Positions 1-10,689 of a stretch of 64,000 nucleotides of DNA are shown in pieces. Both the position numbers and the translations under genes were made by a program. Source of the DNA: Byssothecium circinans (taxonomy: Eukaryota > Ascomycota > Dothideomycetes > Pleosporales > Massarinaceae); contig ML976983.1 in assembly GCA_010015675.1 (NCBI GenBank), forward strand, positions 678,932 to 742,931, given 5' to 3'. Within the stretch, counting starts at the first letter, position 1; the number at the start of each line of letters is the position of its first letter. The notes under the pieces are model-generated. The model had not been told where the DNA came from. It worked only from the letters and a program-made list of their open reading frames with translations, and did no database searches.

Positions 1-475
1 GTTAAGCTTCCAAGTAAATATCAGTAGCGCAAGTTGATCGCAAGTATCAATATAGTACTCCATAAAAAACTCTCGTGATAATAGCTACTATATGTGGCTC
101 TATAGCTTTATTCTTGGGTGAGTTGTTTTGGTATTGCGCGATCGTTGCGCGAACATGATCGTTGCGTGCACGGACACGTTAGTATGCAAGATTAGGAAAT
201 CGATGATATCAATAACGTTGTTTTGCTTTGTTACGATATAGCAGAGAGGAGTTAAAAGCAGCGCGGAATGTCTTGCTAACCGTTTCCGGCGTGCGTGCGT
301 GAGGTTGAGGATAATGGAATGGGAGAGTTCGGTGATAAGGATTTGACATGGATGATTAGGCGCTAGGCTGGACTAAGGTAAGCGTAGGAGCTAAGATGCT
401 TAGCGTGGAGTTTTCAACTTCGAAGGACTTCGGGATATAGCCAGTGGTAGCAAATTGTTCCGAACACCCATCACA
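1..475. other. Upstream flank, no gene seen
   Basis: This AT-leaning stretch precedes the RUS-family gene. I find no reading frame with family character on either strand and no RNA gene. It probably contains the promoter and 5' leader of the downstream gene. Confidence 0.4.
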
Positions 476-2592
476 ATGGCTTCGTTGGAGAATGTTCAGT
501 TGATCGAAAGAGATGATGCGGGGAACATCACATCGACGTTCATTGAAAGCGCAAGCTCGGACAGAACGGCCCGGATCGACACGGTAGTACGTCATCACGC
601 GCTCTCCTTCCATAACGGCGATCCCAGCGGGATGCTGACATGCACGACAGCTTCCCGCAGTATCAAAGAGCTATACGCAGCAGATTTTGGACATCTTTCT
701 TCCAGCGGGGTATCCGCAGAGTGTCACGGACGACTACATCCAGTACGTTCGTCTCTTCCACCTCTGGCAGGTACGCAGAAAACCGATCAATCCGCTAATT
801 TGCGATATCAACAGGTACCAGATTTTTGTATGTGCATCATATCGCCGCTTGATGACCTGTATCCAACATTGATCCCCTCGGCTCATTACTCGGTAGGACT
901 CTCTTCAAGCATTTTCTTCCTCAATAGCCGGGATGCTCTCCTCACGAGCTGTACTTCAAGGTCGGTTCCACCCTTTGCTTCATCTTTATCGATTCATCTA
1001 TGCTCCTCTCTTGCAGTTTGCAATATAAACTGGAATGAAGTCATAAGCGAAGCCGCTACCGTGGTGTTGGGTATGTGTGCTCAAACATGCTCGCCGGGAT
1101 ATATATTAATTCCGCCTAACCGTGCAGCCACGCTTGCGAGAAGAAGTCAACAGTCCGAGAACTGCGTTTACAACGCTGTATAGCATCTCGGGGTCGAGAA
1201 TATTCTGCAACATGTCAACATGAGCTGATGCGAGTACAGGTGTCGGAGTTGGTGATGCATCCGCTTCCCCGACCGCAGCACTTCTCCTCAATGTGCTGCA
1301 AGAATCTATGGGTCGTATAGCGACTATTCTCTTCGCCCACAAGCTTGGAACTTCCCTCGAACCAGAATGCAAAATGTACCGTCTGGCAGCCGACATATTG
1401 AACGATACCGCGATGGTCCTGGACTGTCTATCACCTGCCTTTCCAAAAGCAGCTCGCGTCATGATCTTATCATTCTCGAGCGTCCTCCGATCGCTCTGCG
1501 GTGTATGCGCTGGAAGCTCCAAAGCTAGTTTATCAGCACACTTTGCAAAGAGAGGGAACCTTGGAGAATTGAACGCGGTGAGTTGATATTCACTTCATTC
1601 GTTGGTGGAAAGGTGTGATTGAAGATATATTAAATACCCGCGGCCCTCAACTTAACCGGACACCTGCGGATGTTTGCCAGATAAGCATCAACGCTGATCT
1701 TATTTGCAGAAAGATTCAAGCCAAGAGACTGTTATTTCACTATTGGGAATGCTGGTATGTTACAAGCCTCTCTAATGATTGTTTAATGATTGGACAAGCT
1801 CGCGGATCGCAGAGTATATCGACACCATCCGTCCGGTCTATCCCGACGCTGATGCATGGTTCCGTTGATTGACGAGAGACATAGGCTGGCAGCGTTGTGG
1901 TCTCGCATATTTCGACACCAATGGCAACTTGGTCAACGTTAATCGCACTACTGGCGATACATTTAGCGACCAACTATGCTGCGGTGAAATCCGTCAGCAT
2001 GTGCAGCCTGAATCGTCAGCGAGCAAACATAGTGCTGAGCAATATCCTGGAGACCGGTCGCACTTTAACACCAACCCACGTTTCGCAAAAAGAACGTATT
2101 TTCGAGAGAGATGGTGTCCTCCGCTGGGCTGATGATAGGGTTATCGGCCACTGCTCTATTGGTGTACCGATGCAGACGCTGCTGTGCCGTGTGGGACTTC
2201 GCCAAAAGCAAACAGGGTCGGTCGACCTGCAAGCCATCAAATTGTCCGACCTCTTGCGTATATACCGCAATCAGGCCTTCGTTCTCTGGACATCCCCTGC
2301 GGGTACCGTAATCGTATTGAAACACGGCTGTACTCCGATTGACCAACTCAAAGCGTGGACACAGGCGCTACTTCTCGCTCAGAGAGCTAGAGTGAGACCG
2401 TCCGACCGAATGACTGAGAATGACACAGCGAGCGATCCGCTAGCTGACCTGAAGTCAACCTTAAACGAGACGGGAAAGATTGTCGACGCGCATGAGGCAA
2501 GATTGAGAGATGCTGGATGGGATCTTAACGCCGCGGTCTTAGAAACACGAGCCGGGAAACGAATCGAGGTTCAAACGAAAAAAGACCTGTGA
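476..2592 (+). CDS. RUS family (DUF647) protein
   Basis: Root-UVB-sensitive/DUF647 family protein; the family is membrane-associated, and its biochemical function in fungi is not established. The call rests on family blocks recovered only after splicing: FLPAGYPQSVTDDYIQYQIF, LLLNVLQESMGRIATILF, LGTSLEPECKMYRLAADI and NRQRANIVLSN. Inferred exons are 476-583, 651-742, 815-827, 897-960, 1240-1577, 1710-1754 and 1885-2592, giving 455 residues, a usual length for the family. Every junction is GT..AG and keeps frame. The start at 476 is the first ATG in frame with exon 1. Exon 3 is a 13-nt microexon, and the intron at 961-1239 (279 bp) is about four times longer than the shorter ones. The conserved core seems intact, so I read it as a functional gene. 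Confidence 0.85.
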
Positions 2593-3111
2593 GACCTGGC
2601 ATCATCCGTTGGACCTGTTTTCTCCTACGGTCAGCTCTTCTATACCGTGGTTTGTCCTAATTATTGTTGGGGCAAATTGAGGATGATGAGCTCTTCAAAG
2701 CAACATTTAAGCTCAACGACCGCAGTGATCGACGCAGCGGTGTTCCTCGTCCCCACGTTTCACCGCAAATAAATCTCTGACTCGCGACTCTGTCCTGAGT
2801 TGAGATCAACAGTCTCCACTTGTCACACTGCCAGAGACAGAAAGCAGGCCCACCTGTGGCGTTTCACTTCTGGATAGCGTGGGTGCGTGGCTGCCTGACG
2901 ACAAAAGCATTATTATTGTAAGGTCATCCTTCGGCACGTCGGCCTTAAACTAAAGGTCGAGCGTGTTGACACATGCTCACGGGCAAGGCCACCATGTAAT
3001 TCTCACACCCAATGTTTGGGTTGTTGGGTGAGCAGTGTTGGGCCCGGGTGAGGATGAAGGAATGCTCGCATCGTGTTGGACCCAGCTCACCAGGAAACGC
3101 ACGACAATTCC

Positions 3112-3133
3112 TTCTAGAAAGGTTCTACAAGAA
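3112..3133. promoter_or_regulatory. Heat-shock-element-like site
   Basis: Alternating TTC and GAA triplets (TTCtaGAA, then TTC after 3 nt, then a GAA 5 nt further) resemble a gapped heat shock element bound by Hsf1. It lies 2.3 kb upstream of the RGS start codon. The spacing is imperfect, so function is only inferred. Confidence 0.25.
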
Positions 3134-3544
3134 AGTTTGCCTACCACGACATGGTTCGTGCGGGCTTGTCACTTGTCAAGCGTGAAGAAGATCTCAGCGA
3201 GAAAGTGAATCACGAGGCGGTGAGGAGGGTCAATCCTGTCGTGATACGATCGTGAGAATGGCAAATAGCCACTTCCTGCCTCATGTTTGTCAAGCGGCCA
3301 ACGGTGGGCAAAATTTTCTTTAATTATCCCACTTGGAGTTGTTGAGGCGGCTTCATGCGACTCCGCTTAATTTTCGGACGGGCGCAAAGATACTTGAACG
3401 GCAGTTTGAGCCTCAACAACGGCACAAGGCTGGTCCGACGGGCCACCGAAAAGGCGCCCTTGGAATGTCACGACGTGTCACGAAAAGAGATGAAGTCCGC
3501 GATGGCGTTAAGACGGCGCGAATCAATGCTTCCAAAAGATGGTT

Positions 3545-3572
3545 GAGCGGATCGACGTGAGCGGATCGACGT
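3545..3572. repeat. Two exact 14-bp tandem units
   Basis: GAGCGGATCGACGT occurs twice head to tail with no mismatch, followed by a degenerate third start. No function is evident. Confidence 0.7.
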
Positions 3573-3600
3573 AAGCGCATCGGCGCCTGAGTCGGATTAG

Positions 3601-3614
3601 GAAGGCTTCTAGAA
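3601..3614. promoter_or_regulatory. GAAGGCTTCTAGAA site, HSE-like
   Basis: GAA, TTC and GAA triplets in alternating orientation resemble a heat shock element. The identical 14-mer occurs again at 9305-9318. Binding is inferred only. Confidence 0.25.
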
Positions 3615-4569
3615 TGATTTTCGAATTTTCCATGCATGGAAAGGCGACGCACGGGGATGGTGGAAATCGACGCTGATAAAAGAGGAACAGGGGCGCGTTT
3701 GGCTGTGAAACTCGCCCCTTGCAAAGCCCGACACCAACATCACGGCGTGGTGTTCAGCAGCAAGCTCAAAAGCAACTCCTCGTGGCGAGGATGCTCGGTG
3801 CTGTTGTTGGGCGATGTTTGCACCGGGGTGGGCATCTGCTCCATCACGATATCGTGGGTTGAGCGGCCATGGCTCGATGATCCAACCCAAGCAGCCCCGC
3901 GGCTGGGGCGAACATCGAGCTCGGAGCACCACTTGGGCATGGATAGCCCTACCGATGGCAAATTCGGCGACAGGGGGCCGCTGGCCTGGGCCCTGGACGT
4001 TGGTTGGCGAATGCACCCTATCACAGCAGTAGCATCGAGCAGCGGCATGCGATTCATTAATCATTCGTGACCGTTCGTGATACGACACGGCGATATGGCA
4101 ATGGCATCATCGCTGGAGATGTCTTTGTCCCCCTTTCTCGTTCTCTCGCGCAAAAGTGGCAGGGCGGCATTGTCGGGCCATGGCTGAGGACAAAGAAGCA
4201 CGGTCGGCATCGCGACCCCGTTGAGTCCTGAGATGCACTAGATGTGCTCGGCTGGCCTGCCTCCGACGCGGACATGTTTAGTCATCAGCCTTCAACTAGA
4301 GTGGTTCGGGCGCCAAGGTAATTTACGGAAAGCCGGGGCCGAGGCAAGTCGCGCCTTCCTCCAATGAGACTGTGGGGCGCAACATGGCCAGCTCTTTGTT
4401 CTCAATGTGGTGAGGAGCAGAGAGCGAGAAGCAGACAACGAGACTGTCAACAATACGAATAATGAGGCACGACGGCGAGTAGCATGCGACGCTCTTTGGT
4501 GGACGAGAGCGAGAGGAGAGAAGTCGCCATGACGTGAAACATCGGCCAGGCAGGGATTGTGGGCGCTAG

Positions 4570-5427
4570 AATTTCGTCTTGTTCCATACACATGCACACT
4601 CGGACGGCCCACTCCTGATCAGCCAATCACCCGCCCCTGCCCTCTCCTGCCGCTTTAAGGCCGCTCCTAGCCAGCTCCGGCGCCTTCTCGTCTCTGCGCA
4701 GTCGCCAGTGCGTCCTGGTCCCAAGGCCCTGACACTCCAACAGGAAGCTCAGACTACCCAACCAAACACTGTTCCTCCGCTCTCTTCTACAGTACCATCC
4801 CATCCACCGTGCTCACGCTCACGCTCACGCTCACACCCAACCTCAAAACCACGCTGAGCCGCAGCCTTCTCTGCCTTGGTCCTCTGCGCGTTGAACCCAC
4901 ATCCGCCTGTCTCACCACCATCGTCACAGCCGCCTCTGCGCCTCTATCCGGCAGCCGCCCCCCCGTGTACAATACCAGCGTGCACCTTTCCTCCCGTCCT
5001 GTAACCGACCCTATCTACCTGTGCGACCTTGTCTTCACAAATCTCCCTCGTCTGAGCCTCCTCTGCGTTGTCGTGTGCAAACACTCGCTACTGTCGTGTC
5101 GCCGTTCGAGAAGACGCTGCACAACCTCACGGACCGACAGCAAACCGCCTAATCCTCGTCCGACTTCTCGAACCCGTCTAGCCGCCGCTCCTACCTTCAA
5201 AATCGCATCCACCCGCAACCGCCGCAGCCCTCAATGCCCTCGCTGTCTAAACAGCCTTGACTTTCCATTACGTCCTCGCCTTGCCACTGGGTTCTGTCGA
5301 ACCTTGTGATACAGTCGTCAAGCTGGCGCAACAATTTCGTCCTCCGCAACTCTGCTCCTGCGAAGGCCTCGACACCCAGAGTAGATATACCGCTCGGAGG
5401 GTATACAAACAGCTGCGACGAAGCGTA
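4570..5427 (+). promoter_or_regulatory. Pyrimidine-rich leader/promoter of RGS gene
   Basis: This stretch is strongly C/T-rich on the plus strand and ends at the RGS start codon, as is typical of a long fungal 5' UTR and core promoter. It contains a short hexamer microsatellite (4811-4834) and several upstream ATGs with short frames. One of them, at 5257, is in frame with the RGS coding sequence, so either a longer protein or uORF control is possible. Confidence 0.4.
4811..4834 (+). repeat. (GCTCAC)4 microsatellite
   Basis: Four exact head-to-tail GCTCAC hexamers in the pyrimidine-rich leader of the RGS gene. Confidence 0.85.
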
Positions 5428-6657
5428 ATGAATTCACGGAAACAGACGGCTCCCCCATCGGTACGGGCGCCATCTTCCACAGCATCCTCACCCTCAACCA
5501 CATCGATAGAGTTCGAAGAAGAAGACGTCAAAATGGCCATGTCAGACTACCACCCACCGTCACGGCCGCTCACAGTGTCAATACCGAAGAGCGTCTCATC
5601 ACAATGCCAACGGAGACCTAATCTCTCGGAAATTCTCGCCAACACCGCACCGCCGCCATGGACACTGAGCTCGTTTATGGCTTTTCTATCACAAAATCAC
5701 TGCTTGGAGAACCTGGAGTTCACCATGGACGCTTCAAGATACCGAAAACACTACCAAAAGATGGTCAACCGACATCCGGGAAGCCCAATCTCACCCCTAT
5801 CCGACGAGTGTGCCTACGTTCTTATGCTTTGGAGGCGCTTAATAGACGCCTACATCCGTGAATCAGGCCCACGGGAGGTAAATAGTTCTCGCCCGTTACA
5901 TTTGCATGGATTGTCCTAACAAACCTAGGTGAATCTTCCTGCTGATGTTCGCGATACGCTTCTTGCCCTCTCCGAATCCTACGTCCCGCCGCACCCTTCC
6001 TCACTGGACGAGGCTGTCTCTAAGATTTACGAATTGATGGAGGAGAGCGTGCTCGTATCATTCCTCAATTCTGCGTCTCCACGAAGCGCACACCCTTTGC
6101 CTGTTGGCCATCACGATAACTACGATTCAAACGTCAGCCGCTCGACAACGCGAAGCTACGACGAGCGCGCACTCCTTCACAGCCGCAGCCAACCACAACC
6201 ACAACCACCTACTCACCAGCGAGCTTCCGCACCGTCCTCTCTTACCTCGAACTTCATGCATGGCCGACATTTCTCGCATGCTCGATTCCACTCCCAGCCC
6301 GCAACGTCGTCGGCGTCACCGATGAACCGTGGTACACTCGGGTACACAAGCGGTAGCGACGCCCTCACGGATGACTCGGGCAGCGGCAGTCCGTCTGGCA
6401 TGAGCGATCCTCTCACTCCTCCTGGTACTCCTCCCATGAGTGACTACCCGATGACCGACTTCCACCAAGCATACTACGAGAACGGATCCAACAGTGGCAC
6501 ACCGAGTCCACGACTGAGCCGTGGCGAGCACACTGGCCTCGCAACAGCAACACGCGACAGCTGGAAGCGTGTCAGTAGCAAATTGTGGCCAAAGAAGAGG
6601 AGTGGGGGCCACTTGAGAGATGATGAACAGGGCGTAGTCGAGGGAGGCCTTTTCTAA
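5428..6657 (+). CDS. rgsA: RGS-domain G-protein signalling regulator
   Basis: A regulator of G-protein signalling, expected to speed GTP hydrolysis by a heterotrimeric Galpha at the plasma membrane. Exons 5428-5877 and 5929-6657 flank a 51-bp GT..AG intron and give 392 residues. The RGS domain lies near residues 79-198. It begins with WTLSSFMAFLSQNHCLENLE and the EFTMDA block, and the intron falls inside it. The tail is rich in Ser, Pro and Thr and ends with a basic KKRSGG stretch. The N-terminal position of the domain followed by a disordered tail resembles Aspergillus RgsA / yeast Rgs2; the symbol is by that resemblance. I chose ATG 5428 because the upstream in-frame residues from 5257 look like translated leader. 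Confidence 0.85.
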
Positions 6658-9299
6658 CTCCACCGTAATAAACGACCCCATTTTCCTCAGCTTTTCGGAC
6701 CATGATCTGGCGTTGGCCTTCACGACTAGATCAAAAGAAGAAACGATTACGACTTGTCGATAACTAAGCGACTTGCATATTGCATTGGGCTGCATCAAAC
6801 CGGCGTCTACCTATCTTCGATTCATGTGGATCTTTACATGCAAGGCGATATGGCGAATATTGGGACATTACTCCATCACCTCACATTCCTAGGTGGTTTC
6901 TGGATTTTCACTGGCATTTATCAAGACTGGCGTTTTGTAGCAAAATTACCACTCATCGGGACGACCAAGGGGATTATATCATCTTGTTATCTACGGCTTC
7001 TTCGGCCGTTGGGTTTACCGGCGTACTATCCTATACTCTTTTAGACCCATGAGGCAGTTTCCGGGCAGGACCTTTCCCCGCCCTTATGACAATTTCGGAT
7101 AGATTGTACTGGCATGGGTCGGGAGGTGGACATCTATTTGTATCAAGTGTATATATTTGGATTTTTCTATTTTTTAGATTCCCGGAACATGGGGAATCGG
7201 GTTGGGGCGGTTATAAGGGAGAACATGGTGTCGAATTGTCGCTCTCAGTGCGAGGCGATGAAAATGAACACTTTCTTATTCGCCGTTTGGCTCGAACCAC
7301 ATATTTGGTCGCTCTCTGCCTTGTACCATTCTTGCTCACTTTTTCCACGCGCGCGCGTACTCGCTTGTACGACCGTTTGCTTGGAACCTTTGCTCACAGT
7401 GAAGTCCGATAGGTACAGTGTGAATACGAAGTGGTACCACACTTGTCACGTCACTGACTGCCAACCATGGTGCCACAGATCACATGGCTGCCTTGCGAGA
7501 GATCCAACCACGCCAACATTGAACGAACAAGGTCACCAATGTCAGAACCTCCCAACCACAACAACGCAAATATAGATTACCCACAGCGCTGGGACGTCTT
7601 GGCCCTTCGCTACGTCTATGTACCGTACACTAGCACTACCAAACTCCATGCAATGGGGATGTGCCATATGGATTATGGGAATGGTAACTCGCGTGAAGGA
7701 TTCGGAGCTGTGTTGGTGGCGCTTGTTGGACTCGTATTGTCTCGTATATTGGTACAGGAGCCGAGGGGGCCGGGCTGTGAAGGAATGGAGGGAATGAATG
7801 GAATGACACTGTCGGAGTACAAGAGGTGAGGTGGGGTGGGGTTATGGTGTTTGTGGTGGATGGACAGTGGTCGAAAAGGGAAGTTGTTGAGTAGAGTGGT
7901 GCTATGGCATGACGCGGATTGCTTGGTGGTCATGACTTTTTGGTCCTGAGGAGGAACGGGATTGGGATTGTGTGGCTTGAGGAGAGGATGGCGATGGAAG
8001 GCCCTATGGGGAGAAGAGTGTGGGATGCGACGTCGATGGCAAGCTCGCTTTCGTGCACAGAGACTTGCGCTTGGAAACGGCATGTAATTTTTGCAGGTGT
8101 CGGACATGGCATTTGGTGAGGTGAATTGCGCCAGAGCGACTACGAATTGACTAAGAGTGACTAACGAACTAATGTCCGAGATCTACAGTACTATCCTTGA
8201 TGATTATTAAACACAAAATGTATCTGTCTGCTCTCTCCACAATTGTCGAGCTCACTAGCTACTTCTATCGTTAGCGGTTCAAGCTCCACGTCTCGAGGCC
8301 TTCGCTCTCTCTTTCACATGCATCAATCACATCGAACCCGGCATTCTTTTTGTGCGAAATCATACGATTGCAATGCTGGCAGAATAATTCATGGAAACTA
8401 TTACGAGTCCATCGCGCCTCGCGCGCCTGCTCGTATATCATGCGGCTAAACTTCCAAACAGCGTCCCTGTACCAACGTTTCAGCTCTTCAACCTCGAAAC
8501 CGGAAAACGCGCTTTCCTATCTATCAGTGGGTTTGCAGTGAGGGGGCGGGATTTGACGCGTCGGTCCAGGCGGATAGAATGAGTGGTGGTACGAGTACTC
8601 AAGAGCAGCATGATGTTGTTGACTCACGTTCTGGTACCAGGCTGAGGCGTAGGTTCATGGTCAACAAATTGCCAGATATCCTATCCCCACAACCACCTAG
8701 TCTACTGCACGACACAGCACGCGCCATCAGTGTCCTTGGCTACACACGTAGAATCACCCGACATCTTGCTAACGGAAATCTTCTTGTCAGTTGAAGGCAC
8801 AGTGTCACAAGGATGTTTGTCTACCGACCGCACTTGCCCGCGTCCATCATCAAGCTCCGCCACGGAAAGGCAAAGGAATTGGTTGGAGTACGGTAGGTCC
8901 GGGATCCGGAACTCTAACTACTCATCTTGCGAACCTTGCAGCTGGTAAACCGGACCGCGCGGAAGCTCAACGCTCAGATAGCGTCGGTCTAGAGTACACA
9001 AGCGCCTACTAACGGTTATCACGGGATGCCCTAAGTGGCACAGATCTCACGGCTTCTTTTTCCCACAAAAAAAGAGCTGTTCATGCAACGCCCATGCGCG
9101 ATTTTCCTATTGGAGAATTGCGCGTCCTCGTGTCATGTCTCGAAAAAAGATTTAGCGACTTGCCGCGCTGACGAGCGGAGAATTTGAACACAAGAGGGCA
9201 AAGTCGCATGGAGATCACGCCGTGCTTGTCCTTTCTGCCCGAGCACGTGGTGCGAAAGGGAATAGTGATCACGATCAGCGCAGGATTTGGTGATGTGGC

Positions 9300-9321
9300 T
9301 TCTAGAAGGCTTCTAGAAGAA
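9300..9321. promoter_or_regulatory. Duplicated TTCTAGAA, HSE-like
   Basis: Two TTCTAGAA palindromes separated by GGC, followed directly by another GAA triplet, form a five-triplet heat-shock-element-like array. No gene starts nearby, so it may be a chance or relic site. Confidence 0.25.
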
Positions 9322-10405
9322 AGGCGTTTTGCCTTATCCTCGCTTCTTGGTTCCTTGTGCGTCACTCACCCGTCTCTGACGTGAGATGTTGGCGAGAGAG
9401 CGGGGCATCGCGCTGTGGGTGAGCGCATCGTCATCGTCATCGTCAGGCTGGCTGACTTTTTGGGGGTAAACGATAGAGGTGGTTCCTATTCGAAGGAGTT
9501 TCTCTCTTGCAGACTAGGTAACATTCACGACACAACCCGTCTACAAGCAACTGTAAGCAACACACCAATCCGCCGTCTCCTTCAGGCCCGAAAGCAGTAC
9601 CCGCCGGTGCCTACCCTAACCCGAATGCAGAGTAGTACCCCGTCTACCCGTGAAGGCGGGCATCATACCACCTACGTTGGTAGTGAGCAAAAGCAGCAGC
9701 AACTGATCGACACAGACCACGGATATAGTGCAACTGCTTCGTTGAGAAAGCTCACTGGACCCTTGGAAAAAATAATGCTGGACCAAGGTGGATACGGTGT
9801 CTGATTTGGTAATAGCAGAGAGTTTTTTTACCTTTTTCCCCCGCCCTAGGCTTCATGCCAGTTGCCTCTCCGCTATATTCGCCACTTCCACAGTTCCGCT
9901 CCGTCCTGTATGCTGACATCACCTCACACCATCACACCACAGAGAACGAAAAGAATACACCTCCACCATACAGTAGACTCTCTAATGCTACTACTAGTCT
10001 ACAAGGGTACTATCGCAAACGTTCGGAAGCATACTCCGCCAGGTAACGTGCAGCAGCAGCCCCGATCTGGATCGCATTGAAGAATCACACCACACCTGCA
10101 CCCATCGGAGCACACTCGCGGCGGCACACTTCGCCGCTACCGTCTGGGCAAAACGTTCCATATCATCGGAAACCGATAACAACGTCCTGTATTCCCATAA
10201 CATGCACGATGGGGCTTGTCGTTAAACCCAGGTTTGCGCTCGATTTTAATATGCTTGCTCCCTAGTATCGTGCTGCCCGCTAAGCCTGTTGCAGGTGTGT
10301 AGGTAATATATTTCTGGGCTGGCGGGTGGCAGCGTTTCGAGGTTAATATAGAGCGGGCTTGGAATAGGAAGGTGTGGGGTTTTTTGTGGTCGTGCAAATG
10401 TTTAC

Positions 10406-10689
10406 TGTGGTATCCAGCGAAAGTAGTGGGACAGGTCAGTGCGCAGCAAGGGTGTGAGACGCCGGAAATGACGTTTTGGCTAGGCTAAGTTAGGATAGAA
10501 AGAATTTTTATTTCATCGTATTTAATACTTAGTGTGGCCACCTTGTGCGGAGAAGGTAGAGTTAAAGCGCCGCACTAGTTTTAGTGTTGTATTTAATAAA
10601 GTAAGAGCTTTTTACAAACCCCGAATTAGCGGCCTCTCACACCCTTGCTGCGCACTGACCTGTCACACTACTTTCGCTGGATACCACAG
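10406..10689. mobile_element. MITE with ~59-bp terminal inverted repeats
   Basis: The left end (CTGTGGTATCCAGCGAAAGT...) and the right end are inverted copies over about 59 bp with about two mismatches. The element is 284 bp, has no coding capacity, and is flanked on both sides by TA (10404-10405 and 10690-10691). A TA duplication and long terminal inverted repeats fit a non-autonomous Tc1/mariner-type element. I do not recognise the specific family. Confidence 0.8.

Larger units (their letters stand above)
2593..4569. other. Intergenic region, no supportable gene
   Basis: About 2 kb between the RUS gene and the leader of the RGS gene. Several overlapping open frames exist on both strands (the longest at 3609-4088 minus and 3636-4070 plus) but none shows family motifs or plausible splice structure. 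Two TTCTAGAA palindromes and a short tandem repeat are listed separately. Confidence 0.4.

Noticed and set aside
3636..4070. 144-codon plus-strand frame
   Set aside because: Overlapped by a similar frame on the opposite strand (3609-4088), no motifs, no splice structure.
7086..7575. Overlapping 108- and 153-residue frames downstream of the RGS gene
   Set aside because: No family motifs; most likely 3' UTR or intergenic sequence.
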